Positions 45,061 to 58,846 of a stretch of DNA of 64,000 nucleotides are shown here, piece after piece (the stretch's first letter is position 1; every line of letters starts with the position of its first letter). The translations under genes and the position numbers were made by a program. This DNA comes from Myrmaecium sp. VS I D KN 1 (Eukaryota; Ascomycota; Dothideomycetes; Valsariales; Valsariaceae), in contig JADQAV010000008.1 in assembly GCA_019775845.1 (NCBI GenBank), forward strand, positions 372,001 to 436,000, read 5' to 3'. The notes below the pieces were generated by a model. That model searched no databases. It had not been told where the DNA came from and saw only the letters and a program-made list of their open reading frames with translations.

Positions 45061-46914
45061 TTAGAGAAATTTACAAAAAAATCCACATTCTCCCTGTCTC
45101 CTACGCGTTTCGCTTCCCGTGCTACGGCCCATGATGATGAGATCCGCCGCCCGCTCCGCCACCGCATACAGCACGCTCGTCGGGTGTCCGCCCACCTGCA
45201 CGGGGACCACACTCGCATCCACCACCCGCACGTTCCGCGTCCCATGCACCCGCAGCCGGGCGTCCACCGCCCCGCCCCGCCCCCCCCCGCGCGGCAGCAT
45301 CGCGCACGTCCCCACCGGATGATAATTCGGGCCATACGCGCCCCTCAACCACGCCGCCCACACGCCATCGCTGGCGTCGGCCGGCACGCGGTTCAGGCCG
45401 GGGACGAGCTCCTCGGCGATGAATCCCCCCGTCGCGAGCGGCGCGGTGCGGACGAGCGTGCGGATCCACTGCGCGGTGCGGGTCAGGGTGAGCACGTCGT
45501 GGGGGTGCGAGAAGAAGTCGGGGTTGATGGCGGGACGGCCGGGGATGGGGGAGAGGTGTACGCTCCCACGGCTGAGGGGGCGGGTGGGCCAGAAGGGGAT
45601 GATGAGGAGGTGGGCAGAGGGGGCGAGGAGGATCTCGGCGATGGTGAGGGGGTGGGAGTGGTTGAGCGCCTGGGCTTGGTGGAGGTGGGCTTGCGTGCCG
45701 GCGCTGGAGGGGTGGGTGAGAGAGCGGAGGTCGGTGACGAGAGCGGTGTGGTTGGGCCAGAGGTCGGCGGGGGAGAGGAAGGCGGCGTAGGGCGGGTAGC
45801 CGGACCAGGACGCGGTTGCGTTGGTGGTGCGGTAGACGAGCTGGGCTTGGGGCTGGTCTTGTAGGTTTTGGCCCACGCCTGGGAGTGCGTGACGGACGGT
45901 GATGTTGTGGGCGGTGAGAAGGTCGGGGTCGCCGATGCCGGATTGCTCGAGGAGGAGTGGGGAGCGGAGGGTGCCGGCGGAGAGGATGACTTCGCGTTTG
46001 CAGGCGATGTGGGCGGTTGCGTTAGCGGGGGTGAGGACCTCGACGCTTTTGGCTACGAGGACATCCCCTTCGTCTCCGTCGGCCCATTGGATGCGGGTCG
46101 CGGTGGTGTTGACGAAGACGCGGAGGTTGTGTCGCTCTGCGGCAATGGGGTAGTAGTACGCTCGCGCAGAGTCCTCGCGGATGTCGTCCTTCTGCGTGAA
46201 CGGCCAGAGGGTGAATCCACGGAGCTGGCCGCCGCTGTTGTCCGGTGTATACGGAAGACCCCGATTGACGCAGCTCTCCTTCAAGGTCTCAAAGGCACCG
46301 CCGGTCATGAGGTCGGACTGCCACCCGACATTGACCGGGCCTGCGAAGCCGTGGTAGGCTGGCACGTAGGCTGCTCCGTCGTCGGCTTGCCGCGGGGTGG
46401 GCGGAACGAACTGCTCGCTCTTCTTGAAATAGGGCCACAGTGCGTTCCAGTTCCAGCCGGTGTTGCCGAGCTGTTCCCACTGGTCGATCTGAGCAGCCTC
46501 GGGCCGGATATAGGTCATGCCTGTCCTCCGTCAGTCTCAAAAGGGGAGATGCCGGGCAAGGAGAAGCGGACCGTTGATGGTGCTGGTCCCCCCGAGTGCT
46601 TTCCCGGCATAGTACACATGCGTTCTGTTGCCGGTGGCGCGCTGCGGTTCGCTGACGTACGACCAGTCGATGGAGGTGTTCAGCGAGAGACCGAATCGGG
46701 TGGTGTTCTTGACGTTGGAGTTGTTGAGGACCGAGTCCCCTGCTTCGATGACCGCGACGGTGATGGACGGGTCTGCGGAGAGACGGTTGGCCAGGACGAG
46801 CCCGGCGGTGCCGCCGCCGACGATGATGTAGTCGTAGGCGGTGTCATCACTTTGCGCTGCTGTCATGGATGCGAGCATCAGGAGAGCGGATAGAATGAAG
46901 AGGTGTTTTGCCAT
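45061..46914 (-). CDS. Secreted GMC-family FAD oxidoreductase
   Basis: Two exons, 46572-46914 and 45061-46520, give 600 residues. A signal peptide (MAKHLFILSALLMLASMTAA) is followed by the FAD-binding Rossmann motif YDYIIVGGGTAGLVLANRL and the GMC signature around GKALGGTSTINGMTYIRP, spliced across the intron. The C-terminus has the catalytic histidine pair region: NYHPVGTCAM, then VRVVDASVVPVQVGGHPTS. The family oxidises alcohols or sugars with oxygen or other acceptors; glucose oxidase-, aryl-alcohol oxidase- or dehydrogenase-like activity cannot be decided. The intron donor is GTCCGC, unlike the usual GTAAGT type, but the spliced frame fits well. The start at 46914 was preferred over an in-frame ATG at 46947 because the signal peptide begins there. 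Confidence 0.88.
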
Positions 46915-47841
46915 GGTGGTTGTATGGACGAGCAGACGGAGGAGCACCTCATGTGCGGGTGAGAGACGATGCAGCCGATGGATGGAGTAAGATGGCAGCC
47001 GGTGTATGCATATAAGCCGCCTTGGGGGAGGGCACCTGTCATCCTGTCATACTCGTACAGCACCTCCTCCCCGCGCGTGTGAGTCCGAACTCTCACGCTT
47101 TCCCCGCAATCATCGGCCGGGAACCGGGAAGATCGACATGCAGGAGGGACAATCTACCAGCCTGGCGTGTGCATTGGTGCTGGTGCCGTGGATATACATC
47201 GCTCTCCGGAAGGCTGCGGCATTGAATCATCAATGGTGCCAGCAGGAGGTAGCTTCATCAGTCTTCGGGTTCAGCAGCCCATAAAAAGATGTGGATGAGG
47301 TGGGAGCGATGATGTGGGGATTCCAGACGGAGATGGACCCCACCGCCTTCCCCACATCTGTGGACTGCTCCTCCATCCTGCATCAACTCTCAGTGATGCA
47401 GCGCATGAATCGCGGAAGCTCGCAGATTCAACTATCCACGCCTCGGTGTGCAAATCATTCACAGAACCATCATCTTCGTAATTGTCTGGACTGAAATCTA
47501 CCCGCTCCTTGGATGAACTGCAGGACTATCACAACCTCCACTGTCGGATCCCCTCGCGCCCATCAAACTCCCTAAAGAGAAAGAATCAAGTAATCACCGC
47601 ACATTCTTCTCGATATCAGAGCCATGCATCTACCGCCGTGGACCTTCTGGGAGAGATGAACGAAGATGATGGGAGAATCTCCTTGAATCTGTCCAATCGC
47701 ATGCTGTCTCGGCCACCACGTTCCTCTGCTTCTCCAGCAGCACCGCGCCTCTCTCACGAGTAAAGCGAAATCCCACCGCATCAGTCATCAGTCTCTGGCA
47801 AGAAGTGCCGTTTATTAGAGCGCGGCCGAGGCATCTATAAG
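46915..47841. other. Divergent spacer
   Basis: About 930 bp between the GMC gene (minus) and the phosphatase-family gene (plus), holding both promoters. No other gene or RNA recognised. Confidence 0.45.
47011..47014 (-). promoter_or_regulatory. TATA-like element of the GMC gene
   Basis: A TATA core inside CTTATATGC on the minus strand, about 95 bp upstream of the chosen ATG at 46914, matching the spacing seen for the other secreted enzymes. Confidence 0.4.
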
Positions 47842-49447
47842 ATGGCTCGTCGAATGGTTATACCTGGCCTTGTCTCCCTTCTGAGCATCGTCATAACCAG
47901 CCTTGTTCTTGTCGGTATAATTCAGAAAGAGATGCGCCCCAGTCTTCTTGTCCCGATAGCCCTTGCGCATAGCGTCTCCAGCTCTGAACCGGCAGAGTCT
48001 GCCCAAAACTGGTATCCGCCTGCCAAATCCTGGATCAACGACCTGGACAGTGTCATCAACAGCACTGGCGTCCACGGATTCATCTTCAACTCATCGGATC
48101 TGCCTCCGGGATCCAAATATGGAACATATAACTGGTGCAACATGCCCCACGTCCGCCGAGATATCTATCCGGCTTTCAATTCAACGTACGGATTAGAGTA
48201 CGTGGAAGTGGTGAGTGAACCGTACCGCGAATGGCTATATTGACATGCCGCGCTGACTGTGGTTCCAGATACATCGACACCACAAGCGGACGCCTTACGC
48301 CAGTAACACTTTCCCTGGAGAACCATATCCCTGGTTCTGCGACGATGAAGGGCTGTTCTATTATGGAGAATCCCTGAACCCTCCTTCAGAGCCCGCTACA
48401 CCAGTCTACTGGAGCTCCTACCGTTCGGCCATCAATCCATTTACCGTTCCCGGCTTCAGCGGGACCTGTCAGTTCCCGCAGACCACTCGGGGTGGCCTGT
48501 CTGACTCGCTCCAGCACGGACGTGATCTGTGGGATGTGTATCACTCCCTTCTTGGTTTTCTTCCCGCCAACCCCTCCTCGGAGCAAGTGACCTACCGTGT
48601 CACAAATAACATCATCACGTCCCAGGTCGCCGGCATGCTCGTCTCCGGCATGGCCAGCAACCTCTCCACACGCGGCACACGCGTCCAGCCCCTCCTGATC
48701 CTACCCAGCAGCGTCGACTCGCTCGAACCCAGCTACACCTGCCCCGGCGCCACCGCCCTCGCCGCAGCCTACGGCGTAGGCAGCTCCAACCCGAACTGGA
48801 CCCTCCACCTCCACGCCTCCTCCGCACTCTTCGCCGACCTCGACGCCCTCTCCGGCGTCCCCGCCAACGACACCGCCTGGCACACCTCCTGGGACCACTA
48901 CTTCGACAACCTCTCCGCGCGACAATGCCACGGGCTCCCGCTTCCCTGCTCACTCACCGCGTCGTCGACGACAACGAACCACAGCACCTGCATCACCCAA
49001 GCCCAAGCCGACGCCGTCTACCGCCTCGGCCAATACGAGTACGACTACCTCTATCGGTCCGCGCCCGCGAGCCTCGACCTCGCCGTCGGCTCCTTCGGCG
49101 TCTGGATCGCGGAGCTGGTCGCGCACATCCGCGAGCGCGTCGAGGCGGGCGGGTCGGTCCGGTACCGACACAACGTCGCGCACGACGGGTCGCTAGCGCG
49201 GCTGCTGGCGATTTTGCAGCTGGACCGGATGGTCTGGCCGGGGATGGGGGCGGAGGTGGTGTTTGAGGTGTTTCGGGACCGCCGCGGAGGGAGGTTTGTC
49301 AGGGTGCTGTGGGGTGGGCGGGTGGCGGTGAGTTCGCATCCGTTGTTGGACCGGTTGGATATGCTGGGTTTGGATGTGTTGCTGGGGTATTTGGAGGGTT
49401 TGGTGGGGGAGGGGGCGGAGAGGGTGGTGAGGTTTTGTGGGGAGTGA
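47842..49447 (+). CDS. Histidine phosphatase (clade 2, acid phosphatase-like) protein
   Basis: Two exons, 47842-48210 and 48269-49447, give 515 residues. An N-terminal hydrophobic helix (VIPGLVSLLSIVITSLVLVGII) acts as a signal anchor. The catalytic RHG-type motif spans the splice junction: EYVEV then IHRHHKRTPYAS, with the nucleophile histidine in the RHHKRTP core. The second catalytic site, HD of the clade-2 enzymes, is seen late as NVAHDGSLARLL. Between them are a Cys-rich, glycosylated middle region and FGVWIAELVAHIRE. The family contains acid phosphatases, phytases and phosphoxylose phosphatases; substrate is unknown and the protein is probably in the secretory pathway or on the cell surface. 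The final ~90 codons are extremely G-rich in this strand (GTG/GGG codons). Confidence 0.82.
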
Positions 49448-49723
49448 GGTGCTTGAGGTAGGTTGTGGTATCTGTGGAGACATGCTGATTGCGAGGCATA
49501 ATATCGTACTCATCTCTTCTGATCTGGCTTTCAAAAAGTCAAGATGACGAGGAAAGGCGGGACGGCGCGCGGTCGGTATCTGAACATACAAAACTATTTC
49601 AGTATAGTAATACAATATATGTATATTGATAGATTGACCTGCAGCAGCGACAGCATCCCAGCTTCCCAAGCCAGCCTAGCGCGAACGGCGGGGGTTGTGG
49701 AACCGAGCTGTCAGCGGGGCCGC
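49448..49723. other. 3' flank before the transposon island
   Basis: Normal-composition sequence following the phosphatase-family gene, no gene seen. It contains TAGCGCGAAC (49677-49686), which recurs at 62650-62659 on the far side of the island. Confidence 0.5.
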
Positions 49724-49737
49724 TTCCTTCCCGCGAG
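49724..49737. repeat. Candidate target duplication of the LINE, left copy
   Basis: TTCCTTCCCGCGAG, identical to 62758-62771 and in the same orientation. A 14-bp duplication is in the range known for Tad-like LINEs. The right copy directly follows a short tandem tail. Confidence 0.6.
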
Positions 49738-52700
49738 GAAAAAACAACATCTTCACAGAGAACCAGATTTTTAGAAACCACCTATAAAAGACGCGTTAAA
49801 TTGCTCTTAACGACCGCCATACTTAAGGAAATTATACTATACCCGTTTAAATAAAGTTTTTTATACGTTTTTACGACTCTTTAGCTATAATATTTCTAAT
49901 ATAGCTAATACTAAGCGTAATTATTATAATAAATATTAAAGAGAGAGTCTATATCCTTAAAGACTATTATAACGCTTTATAAATATATTATAAAATATAT
50001 ACCCTAAGGAACTACTTAATAATAATACTTTTAGACGTTGTAAAAGCCTGTATAGAAATAGTAAAGGAGGTAATATAAAAAGGCTATACTCTAAAGGAAG
50101 CTCTTACTATTATTAAAGATAATTACCGCGCTTTTAAGAACTACCTCTATAGGGCTACCGCTTTAATTAGAAGGTTAATAACCTTAATTATAGTAGTAGA
50201 TATCTAGAGATAGATTATATAAGCGGTTTAGTAATAATTACTAGTAAAAGACTTTAGAGTTACGGCTTTATTTACCCCCGAGAAGAGAGTTATTAGAATT
50301 AAAATATAAGATATATAAATTATAGACGCTCTTAGGAGCTACGCCTAATAACTAGATAGTTTTAAGAATATAATAAATAGTATCTTTATAGGCTAGAACC
50401 TCTTATTAATTAGGATAGCGGGATAACTTCCCTCCGAGGAGAAATTTACTTTTATAAACCCTAAGATAGGGAAGAAATTATAAAACAAAATACTAAAATA
50501 GCTTAGATTCTTAGGGGAGGACGTAGCTATTATAATAATCTTATATAGTATATTAATAAATAGCGTAAGGACTATAATAATAGATATATCTACTACTAGT
50601 AAGAAGAAAACTATTAAGAAGCTTATAATTTAAAACGCTAGCTACTTATTATAAGTAATAGTAGTATATATAAGCTAGCTAGTAAAGAATAGAGTAACTA
50701 AGAAGACTAGAATCTTTATAATAGTTAAATTCCTTTATTTAGAGGATATTAATACCGCTATCTAAGAGGGCTTATAATAGGGAGGTAAGCTTTATACTAT
50801 AACTCTCTATAATAATAGCTATAAGGTATAGTAGTACCTTAAATACTAATACTATAGATATAATAAAACCCGATACTATATATTAATTAAATATATTTAT
50901 TATATAGGCTCTTATAGCCTAGTAGACTATAAAAAGCCTCTAACTATAATATATACCCTTTATATAGGTAAATATATAGCTTAGAATTAAGTATATAAAT
51001 ACTATAAGAAGGAGTAATAAAGAATAATAAAGAGACTTTATAGTTTACTAGCTAGGTACTTCGTCCCTAACTTAAGAAAGCTAATAATAAGATAAGTAGA
51101 AGAGTATATAAGCGGTCTATTTAACCTTAAAAATATATAGCCTTTAATATATTATCCTAAAGAGGTAACCCTACCTAAATAAAGAGGAAAGATTTTAGAG
51201 ATATAATCTTTAGAAATACTAAGATTCTTATTATAAGCTAATAGGTAAAGAGAGAACCTACTTCTTCTTACCTTATAAATAGAGTAGGTAGATAACGCCT
51301 AAGTAGTAGAAATAGCTATATTTAGCTAAGGAATTTAGAGAAGACTAAGCTAAATAAGAAGATACTTCTTAATTTTAGAACTTCTATATCTTCTAATACC
51401 TATAGGAGTTACCCTTAGAGATATAGAAATAGAGTATAAGAAGGCTAAGCTCGCGGTTAAAATAAAGTAAAGAAATAGAAATACTTAAATAAGGAGGGGA
51501 AGGATCTAGTAAGAAGCTCTCTAACTTCTAAACTAAGAAGAATAAGAATAGATATCTAGTTAAGATACTAGCTCTAGTAGTAAAGTAAAAAGTATAATAA
51601 AAGAAGGATATATAAGAAGGGTAGCTAGGAAGAGATAAATTATTCTAATAGAAAAGCGTCTACTCGGGGCGTTTAGAGTACTAAGAAATACGCAGTATTA
51701 GATAAAGAGAATAAACTATCAAGGAAAAGACTTAGACTCTTAGATATTATTATAAATAATAGGGGCTTTATAAGCGGATTAATTCCCTTATATACGCCTA
51801 CTTCGGAGATATACTAGCCCTTATACTTAAATAAACCTCTAATTTAAATATAGAGAGGCCGTAATTCTATAGTAACTATTAGTCTTATAACTGTAGTAAT
51901 ACCGCTGGAAAGTATAACCTAGGAGATAATAAATACTTTTAAGATATTATAGTATAATATAAGAAATATATATAATACTATAATAGCTATATTCGAAATA
52001 GAAAGTTATAAGAACCTTAATATTATTACTATATAGGAACTATAGATTAACGGTATAAATAAACGTAATATTATAACTATAAACCCCCTATTATAGTACT
52101 TTTAGATAGTCTTTCCTAGTAAGGAAGCGAGGGTAGCTATATATATTAATAAGCGATTCCCAGTTATAGTATAGGAAATTATCTTAAATAAACCTAATAT
52201 AGTAGCTTTAAAGTTTATAGGAGAAGAGAAAGAACTTTACTTCTTTAACCTATATTAATACTCTTTTATAAGTGAAATAATAGAAAGCCTTAGGGATATA
52301 CTTACTTTAATTAAGAATAAGAAACTTATAGTAATAGGTAACTTTAATACTAAATACTTATAATAGGAGATATAAAGCTACCTAGCCTATAAAAGAGAGA
52401 GGTATATTACTAAGCTTATTAATAACCTCTAGTTTAAATAGATAGTTCTTCCTAACTTACTTATAAAGATTAACTTAAACCTAGTAATTAAACCCTTAAT
52501 TATTAACCTCTACCTAGTATCTAGGACTATAGCTTAAGTAGGGGGAAACTCCTACTAACTCGCCCCTAAATTTAATTACGATTTAGATTACTTACTAATT
52601 ATTATAAGCGTTACTATTTTAAATATCCTCTATACTCTCCCTTAGGACCGCTAGAAATAGGTAGAGATAAACCTCTAAAAACTAAAAGATATACTTAAGA

Positions 52701-53031
52701 AGCTCCCTATATAAGTACTAACTAGCCCGTCGGAGCTAAATTATATAGTTAAAATATATAGTACGATTATAAGGGAAGTAGTAATAAACTCTACCTCTTA
52801 AGTATAAACTACTCTAAGGTTTAAGGCGGGTTTTATACCGGAACTTACGCGACTCTAATAAGAGGTAAGACGAGCTAAACGCTATAAAAGGGTATACTTA
52901 AGCTAGCTAAACTAAGAGGAATATCTAGAGAAAGCCTAGGAATTTAAGAAAGTAATTTAAATATAAAGAAGGAACCTCTATTATAAGAGCCTAGTAAAGC
53001 TATAAGGGACGTTAATAAACTCTAGAAATTA

Positions 53032-53036
53032 GTTAA
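53032..53036. repeat. Target duplication GTTAA, left copy
   Basis: GTTAA directly before the left LTR; the same five bases directly follow the right LTR at 59573-59577. Confidence 0.85.
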
Positions 53037-53763
53037 TATTACGGATAATAGTACTATTCTCTTAAACTAAGATAGAAATAAAGGGAGATAATTCTAAGTA
53101 GAGTCTAATCTTTTAATTTTATAAATTAAAGGTAAGGAGGAAGAAAATAAGTAGTAAGGAGTTAACTTAAGGAAGGTCTAAGAGTATAAAGATAAGAATA
53201 AAGCTAAGCGAATCCTTAAGAAGAACTTAAGGAGGAAGAACTAGAATTATTTAAACTAAGAATTTAAAACTATAAGGATAAAGAGGTCTATATATACTTA
53301 AAAAAAGGGCGATATAGTATAAGGCTTTATTAAAGTATTATTTAATTCTACGGGTCTTAAAGCGGAGTTTTTAATAAAGTATTAAATAAATATAGGTCTA
53401 AGGTAATACAGTAGTAATATATCCTAATAAAAGTAAGTTTATTAAGTAAAATATTAGGTAAAAGTAAAGCGGTAGTAATATAATAAGGGGCGAGATTATA
53501 AGTATATTATATAGTAGTAATATTACTAAATAGCGATAATATTATTAGATAGTAGCGAGGGTTAAATAATAGACTTATATACTAAGTAATAATTAAGATA
53601 TATTCTAAGTAAGAGCCTATATACTAAGTAAGTATAAGAGATATATACTAGATAAGAGCTTATATACTAAGTAAGTATAAGAGATATATACTAGGTAATA
53701 CCTATAGCCTAAGAACTTAGGCGATTTTTAGATTTTAAGAAGTTTCTTAGAAGTTTTATAATA
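53037..53763 (-). repeat. Left LTR (3' LTR of the minus-strand element)
   Basis: About 727 bp, alignable along its whole length with 58847-59572. It ends where the two copies stop matching, next to the GTTAA duplication. Confidence 0.88.
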
Positions 53764-56700
53764 GGAGGTTCCTCCTTTAGTAAGTAAGTTCCTACGAGAT
53801 TTCTAGGTATAATTTAAAGGGCGGGGTTTATTAAAGTAGCGCTAATAAAAATTATTAAAAGCAGTAAGGTCTTTAATAAACTTATAAACTTCCTAAGTTA
53901 AATCTAAGTATTTAATCTAGCGGATAAGGTACTAAAATTACCGGTAATTTACTTTAATATCTAAAATCTCTTTAACCTAGTATTCTTCCTTACCTTCTAT
54001 AATAACGGGTAAAGGTAGTACTTTTTCCTAATTTAAAAGAGGATTACTAGTAGCGGGTTTAAGAAGGCTAATATAAAATATATTATAATACTTTATAGTA
54101 CTTAGGAGCTCTAAGCGGTAGGCGTAACTAAAGAGCTTTTCTATAATTTATAAGGCCCTAGGTACTTATAATTAAGTTTAAATAAAAAGTAAGTTATATA
54201 AATATATTATTAGAAGAGCTAGACTTTATTACTAGGTTTAAAAATTAGTAGTAGGATTCTATTCTTATTTACCTACTTTAAGTAGGTATCTTAAGCGAGT
54301 TAAATTTCCTACTATAAGTATTCTATAAGACTATTTAAACGGTATATAAAGGTCTTTAATTCTTATAGTAAAGCTTATATATCCTTTTTAAAGAGGATCT
54401 AGTACTAAGGGTTAAAGCCGTAATTTATAAAGAACGGTATAACTTTAGTTATTATAGAAATTATATTATTATAGGTAAATTTTATAAAAGCGAGTAGCTC
54501 TACCTAATTATCCTACTAATAATTAACGTAGGCTTAAAGATATTACTCTAAAATTATATTAACCCTTTCTATCTATCTATCTATTTAAGGATAAAAACTC
54601 GTATTAAGATTTAGCTTAATACTAAGAGCCTTATTAAGAGCGCGGGTAAACTAAGAGGTAAAACCGGATTTATAGTTAGAAGTAAAATCCTAAAATAAGT
54701 TATAAAGCTTAAAAACGTTATCGCGGTAAAGTAATATAAGATATATAGAATTAAAAGTTATATAGTAGGGGATAAAATAAGCTATCTTAATTAGCTTATT
54801 TATAATAACTAGAATTATATCTAAGGAGTCTACTAGCGAGAGCCTAGTATTAAAATTAAGGGAGATAGATTCCTAGCGGCGCTACGGAACTTTAAGAGGT
54901 TTTAAATACTTAAAAAAGGTATATTAAACTAGCTTAATATATTTATACGTTTTATAGTTACGAATAAACCGGGTAATAGTATCTCTTATTTTAGGCTACT
55001 AAAATTTACGGGAAACTATTTTAAAAGTTACGGCACGGCTAAGGTAGCCTATAGTAAAATATAAATAGTAAGACTAAATAATTTTATAATAAAGATTAAG
55101 GTCTCTCGGGATATAAACGAGGCTGTTTTTAAGTAAAAAGCTATTAGAGTCTACTAAATAGGCTCCTAGGTTAATTAAATAATATCTAGGAGTTTTATTT
55201 TCTAAAGCTTTAAAAATCTCTTATCTAAGAGTATTTAATTCTAAAGCCTAGTAAATTTCTAAGGCTAATAAGGTCTCTAAAGCTATAATTATAAGGCTAG
55301 AAATCTAAAATTTCTCTAAGCCTAGGATTATCCGAGGGGGTAAGTCTTCCTCTAGTAAAGAATAATCTCTAAATTATTAAATTAAAGTATTAGCTCGTTT
55401 ATTCTAATCCCCTAAGTAGAAGACTATATAGAAATTTAATTTAGAAAGTTTATTTATCTAGCGGGCCTAGCGGCGGTTTAAAATCCTCTTTTAGGTAAAA
55501 ATAAAGAGGTTTAAATAATTAGTATAAATTAAGAGCGGCTTTTAAAGGTTTAAAACTAAAGGATAGTATATCTTTAGAGATTTAATAATAACGAGTAACT
55601 CCTTATTTCTAATCCTATAATTATACTTAGGCGGGGTTATTTTACGTAAGTAATAAGTAATTAAATAAAGAAGCCTCTTATTATTTAAATATATAACCTA
55701 TTAAGAAAGGATACTAGAACTTATAAAAATAGATATATTTATTTCTAAAACGGTATCTAGCTTAGGGTTAAAATAGTAGAGAATTAAGCTAGAGTAAAAA
55801 GCTTCCTTTAAAAAGTTAAAGGCTTTCTCTTATTTAGGACCTTAAATAAAGGCGGCGCCTTTCTAAAAGAGGTTAAAGAGCGAGCGAGCTTTATATAAGT
55901 ACTTCTTAATAAACCTGCGGTAAAAATTAGCGAAACTAAGGAAAGACTATAAGTCTTTAATATTTTAAGGCGTTTCCTAATTTTAAATTATAATAACTTT
56001 TATAGGACCTATAGTAATTCTATCTAGTAAAATTATAAAGCTTATAAAGATAGTAGAGTAAGTAAAAAACTTATACTTCTCGCCTTTAATATAAAGGCCG
56101 GCTTTAAGGAGTCTTTTAAGAACTTTCTAGACGTAATTATTATATTCTTCCTTATATTTAGAGAAAATAAGGCTATTATTAAGATAAACTATATAAAAGA
56201 TATCTAAAAATTTCCTTAAAGTATTACTTATAAACTACTAGCAGGTTACGGGAGCGTTTATTAAACTAAAGAATATAATAAGGTATTTAAAGAGGCCGTA
56301 ATAAGTTCTAAACGCCGTTAAATACTTATAGCCCTCTTTAATATAAATAAGGTTATAAGCTCCTCGGAGGTTAAGGTAAGTAAAGATTTTACTTTAATAG
56401 AGCTTCTAAAGGGATTTATTAATTAATAGGAGTAAATAATAGTTTTTCTTAATTATCTCGTTTAAAGCTTAATAATCGACGTAAAAATAAAGGCCTCTAG
56501 GTTTTCTAATAAATAGAATTAGAAAGGTGTAAGAGAAGAACGAAGGATAAATAAAGCCTTTAACTAACTTAGATTTAAAGTAGTTCCTAAGGGCTTTAAG
56601 CTTAAAATTAGATATAAGATAAAAAGGTCTAAAGTTAGGCTTTTTTCCGTCTTTAAGAATAATTTCGTAGTTAATATAATAATACGGCGGGAGCTTATTA

Positions 56701-58846
56701 GCTTCTCTTTTAGTAAAAAGAAGTAAAAGGTTATAGAATTATAGTAGAATAATTTCTTTAAGGCGTTACTATTCCTCCTTAGGAGTTATAAAGGCGGCCT
56801 TTTTTCGGGCTTTAATATATATCTTTATATTAGAGAGCGAAACTAAATATATCTAAGTATTATATTTCTTTAAGAGTTTATCTAAAGTTATAACGGAAAC
56901 GCGAGTAACGGATATATAAGTAAGGATAGAGGGTTTAGAGGTAATTTCTTCTCTTATAAGAAGATAATTAGCTTAATAAAACAGAGAGGCGAAGGTAATC
57001 TAATTTTTTAACTAGTTTATAACTAGATTATACTACTTTAGCTAGAAAGTTCCTAAAATAATAAGATATTCCGCTAAATAAGTAATATAGAGGGTTATAG
57101 TTTCTAAATATTAGTTAATACGAATTTCTTAGTTAAGTTTATATATAATCCTCCCTACGGTAGATTTATATCTATCTATAATTATAAGGGTTTCTAGATA
57201 TTTTTTTAAACGTAGTTAGAGGTTATCTATAGTAAGGAATTTAGAATTAACGAAGAGTAAAGTAGCGCTAGAATTAATTATAGTAAAAATATTAATTAAA
57301 CTATTAACTTAGTAGCTTAGAATTAAAGGGGGTTTATTTCTTAAGTTTAAAGCGCGCTTTTTTAAAGGCTGCAAAGTAACTTAGGAAATTAAAAGTAAAT
57401 TAAGTAAATTTAGGAGAGTTTCTAAGAAAGAAAACTAATTAAATAAGAATAGTAAGAGTAAAGTAGCTTATAGTAAGCTAGCTAAGAGCTACGGGTTAAC
57501 TAGCTTAAGGCGTTTTTTAATAAAACTAAATAAAGAACTTAAGTAAGAGGCTTCTCTAAGGCTATAAGAGTAGATATAATAGGAACTACAGAAATTATAA
57601 AACTAAAGGTAGAAGTTATATTAATTTTTTTCTTCTATATTTTTAACTTTAGATAGTCCTTAACCTAGTATTTAGGGGCGCTATAATAAGTATAAAGGTT
57701 ATTAATATAGCGGTATTATTTTTAAGTAGTAGAATTAAATTCTATAGATTTTCTAAAAAGTAGTATAGGTATAGTAGTAGGTTATAATATAAGAGACCTA
57801 AGAGTAGAGGATTAAAGATATAAAATAAGTAGAGTAGAGTAAGTAGGAATAAAGGTATAATTCTTTTTCTTTAAAAGGCGTTTATAGATCTAGTTATCTA
57901 GACTAATATAAAATTTAGCGAATTTTTTAAGCGAGGTAAGTAAATCGCATCTAATAAGAAGATCTTTAATATTATCCTTTAAACTATATTTAAAGTAGTA
58001 AATCCGGACGGAATCCTTATACTAATTAAGCTAGGTAATAAGGAATAAAAACCGAGAGTAGTAAGTAGAGTAGGAACTATCTTACTTAAGTACTTAAATT
58101 ACTCTTTTAATAGTAGTATAAGTATTAGAGTTAGTAAAGGTAGCTTAAAAGGCGGAATAAAAATTAATCTAGGTTTTAAAATTAATAGAACTATTTTCTG
58201 TAGAAATATAAGGTTAGAACTAAATATAAGCGGAATCTCGGAGGTACGAGCTAGTATAGTAAATTTTAACCTAATTAGAAGAGAAAGTAGGGTCGGAGGT
58301 AAACTTTAACTAAAGCTATATAATAAAGTTCCGGAATTAAGCTCTATTACCTTTAAAAGGCTTAGAGTTAGCGATTTTTAGAATATAGGAGCGAGAAGCG
58401 GATTTAAATAAGAGCGGAATAAAAGTAGAAGTCAAAGTAATTTAAAGAAAGAAAGTTAAAAACTAAGAATTATAAGTAAAGGTTTTAATTATACTATAAG
58501 TACCTAAATTAAAGTAAGATTAAATAGCGTCGAATTAATTATTAGTATAATTAGGCGGGAAATTCGGTAAAAAAAATTACTAATAGTAATAAAAGAATAC
58601 TCTTAAGTATAAGCGATAGCTAAAGTAGAGCGGATATTAAATAAGAGGTTAAGGACGAGAAATAGGGTTTAATAAAGATTATTAAGTACTTTAAGATTAT
58701 CTAAAGTATAATAAACTTAAGCCTAATAATTAGGATAGTTTATATCTATACTAGAAGGTATAGTAGGTAGAACCGGAGGTAAAGATAAAGGTAGAAATAA
58801 ATAGAAACTAGAAGAAGGAGGCTACTTAGTAAAGTTCGAATAATAT

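Noticed and set aside
44568-45864. Long Arg/Pro- and Gly-rich open frames on both strands around 44.6-45.9 kb
   Set aside because: They are GC-rich shadows of the SAT4-type and GMC genes, crossing the stop codons of both.
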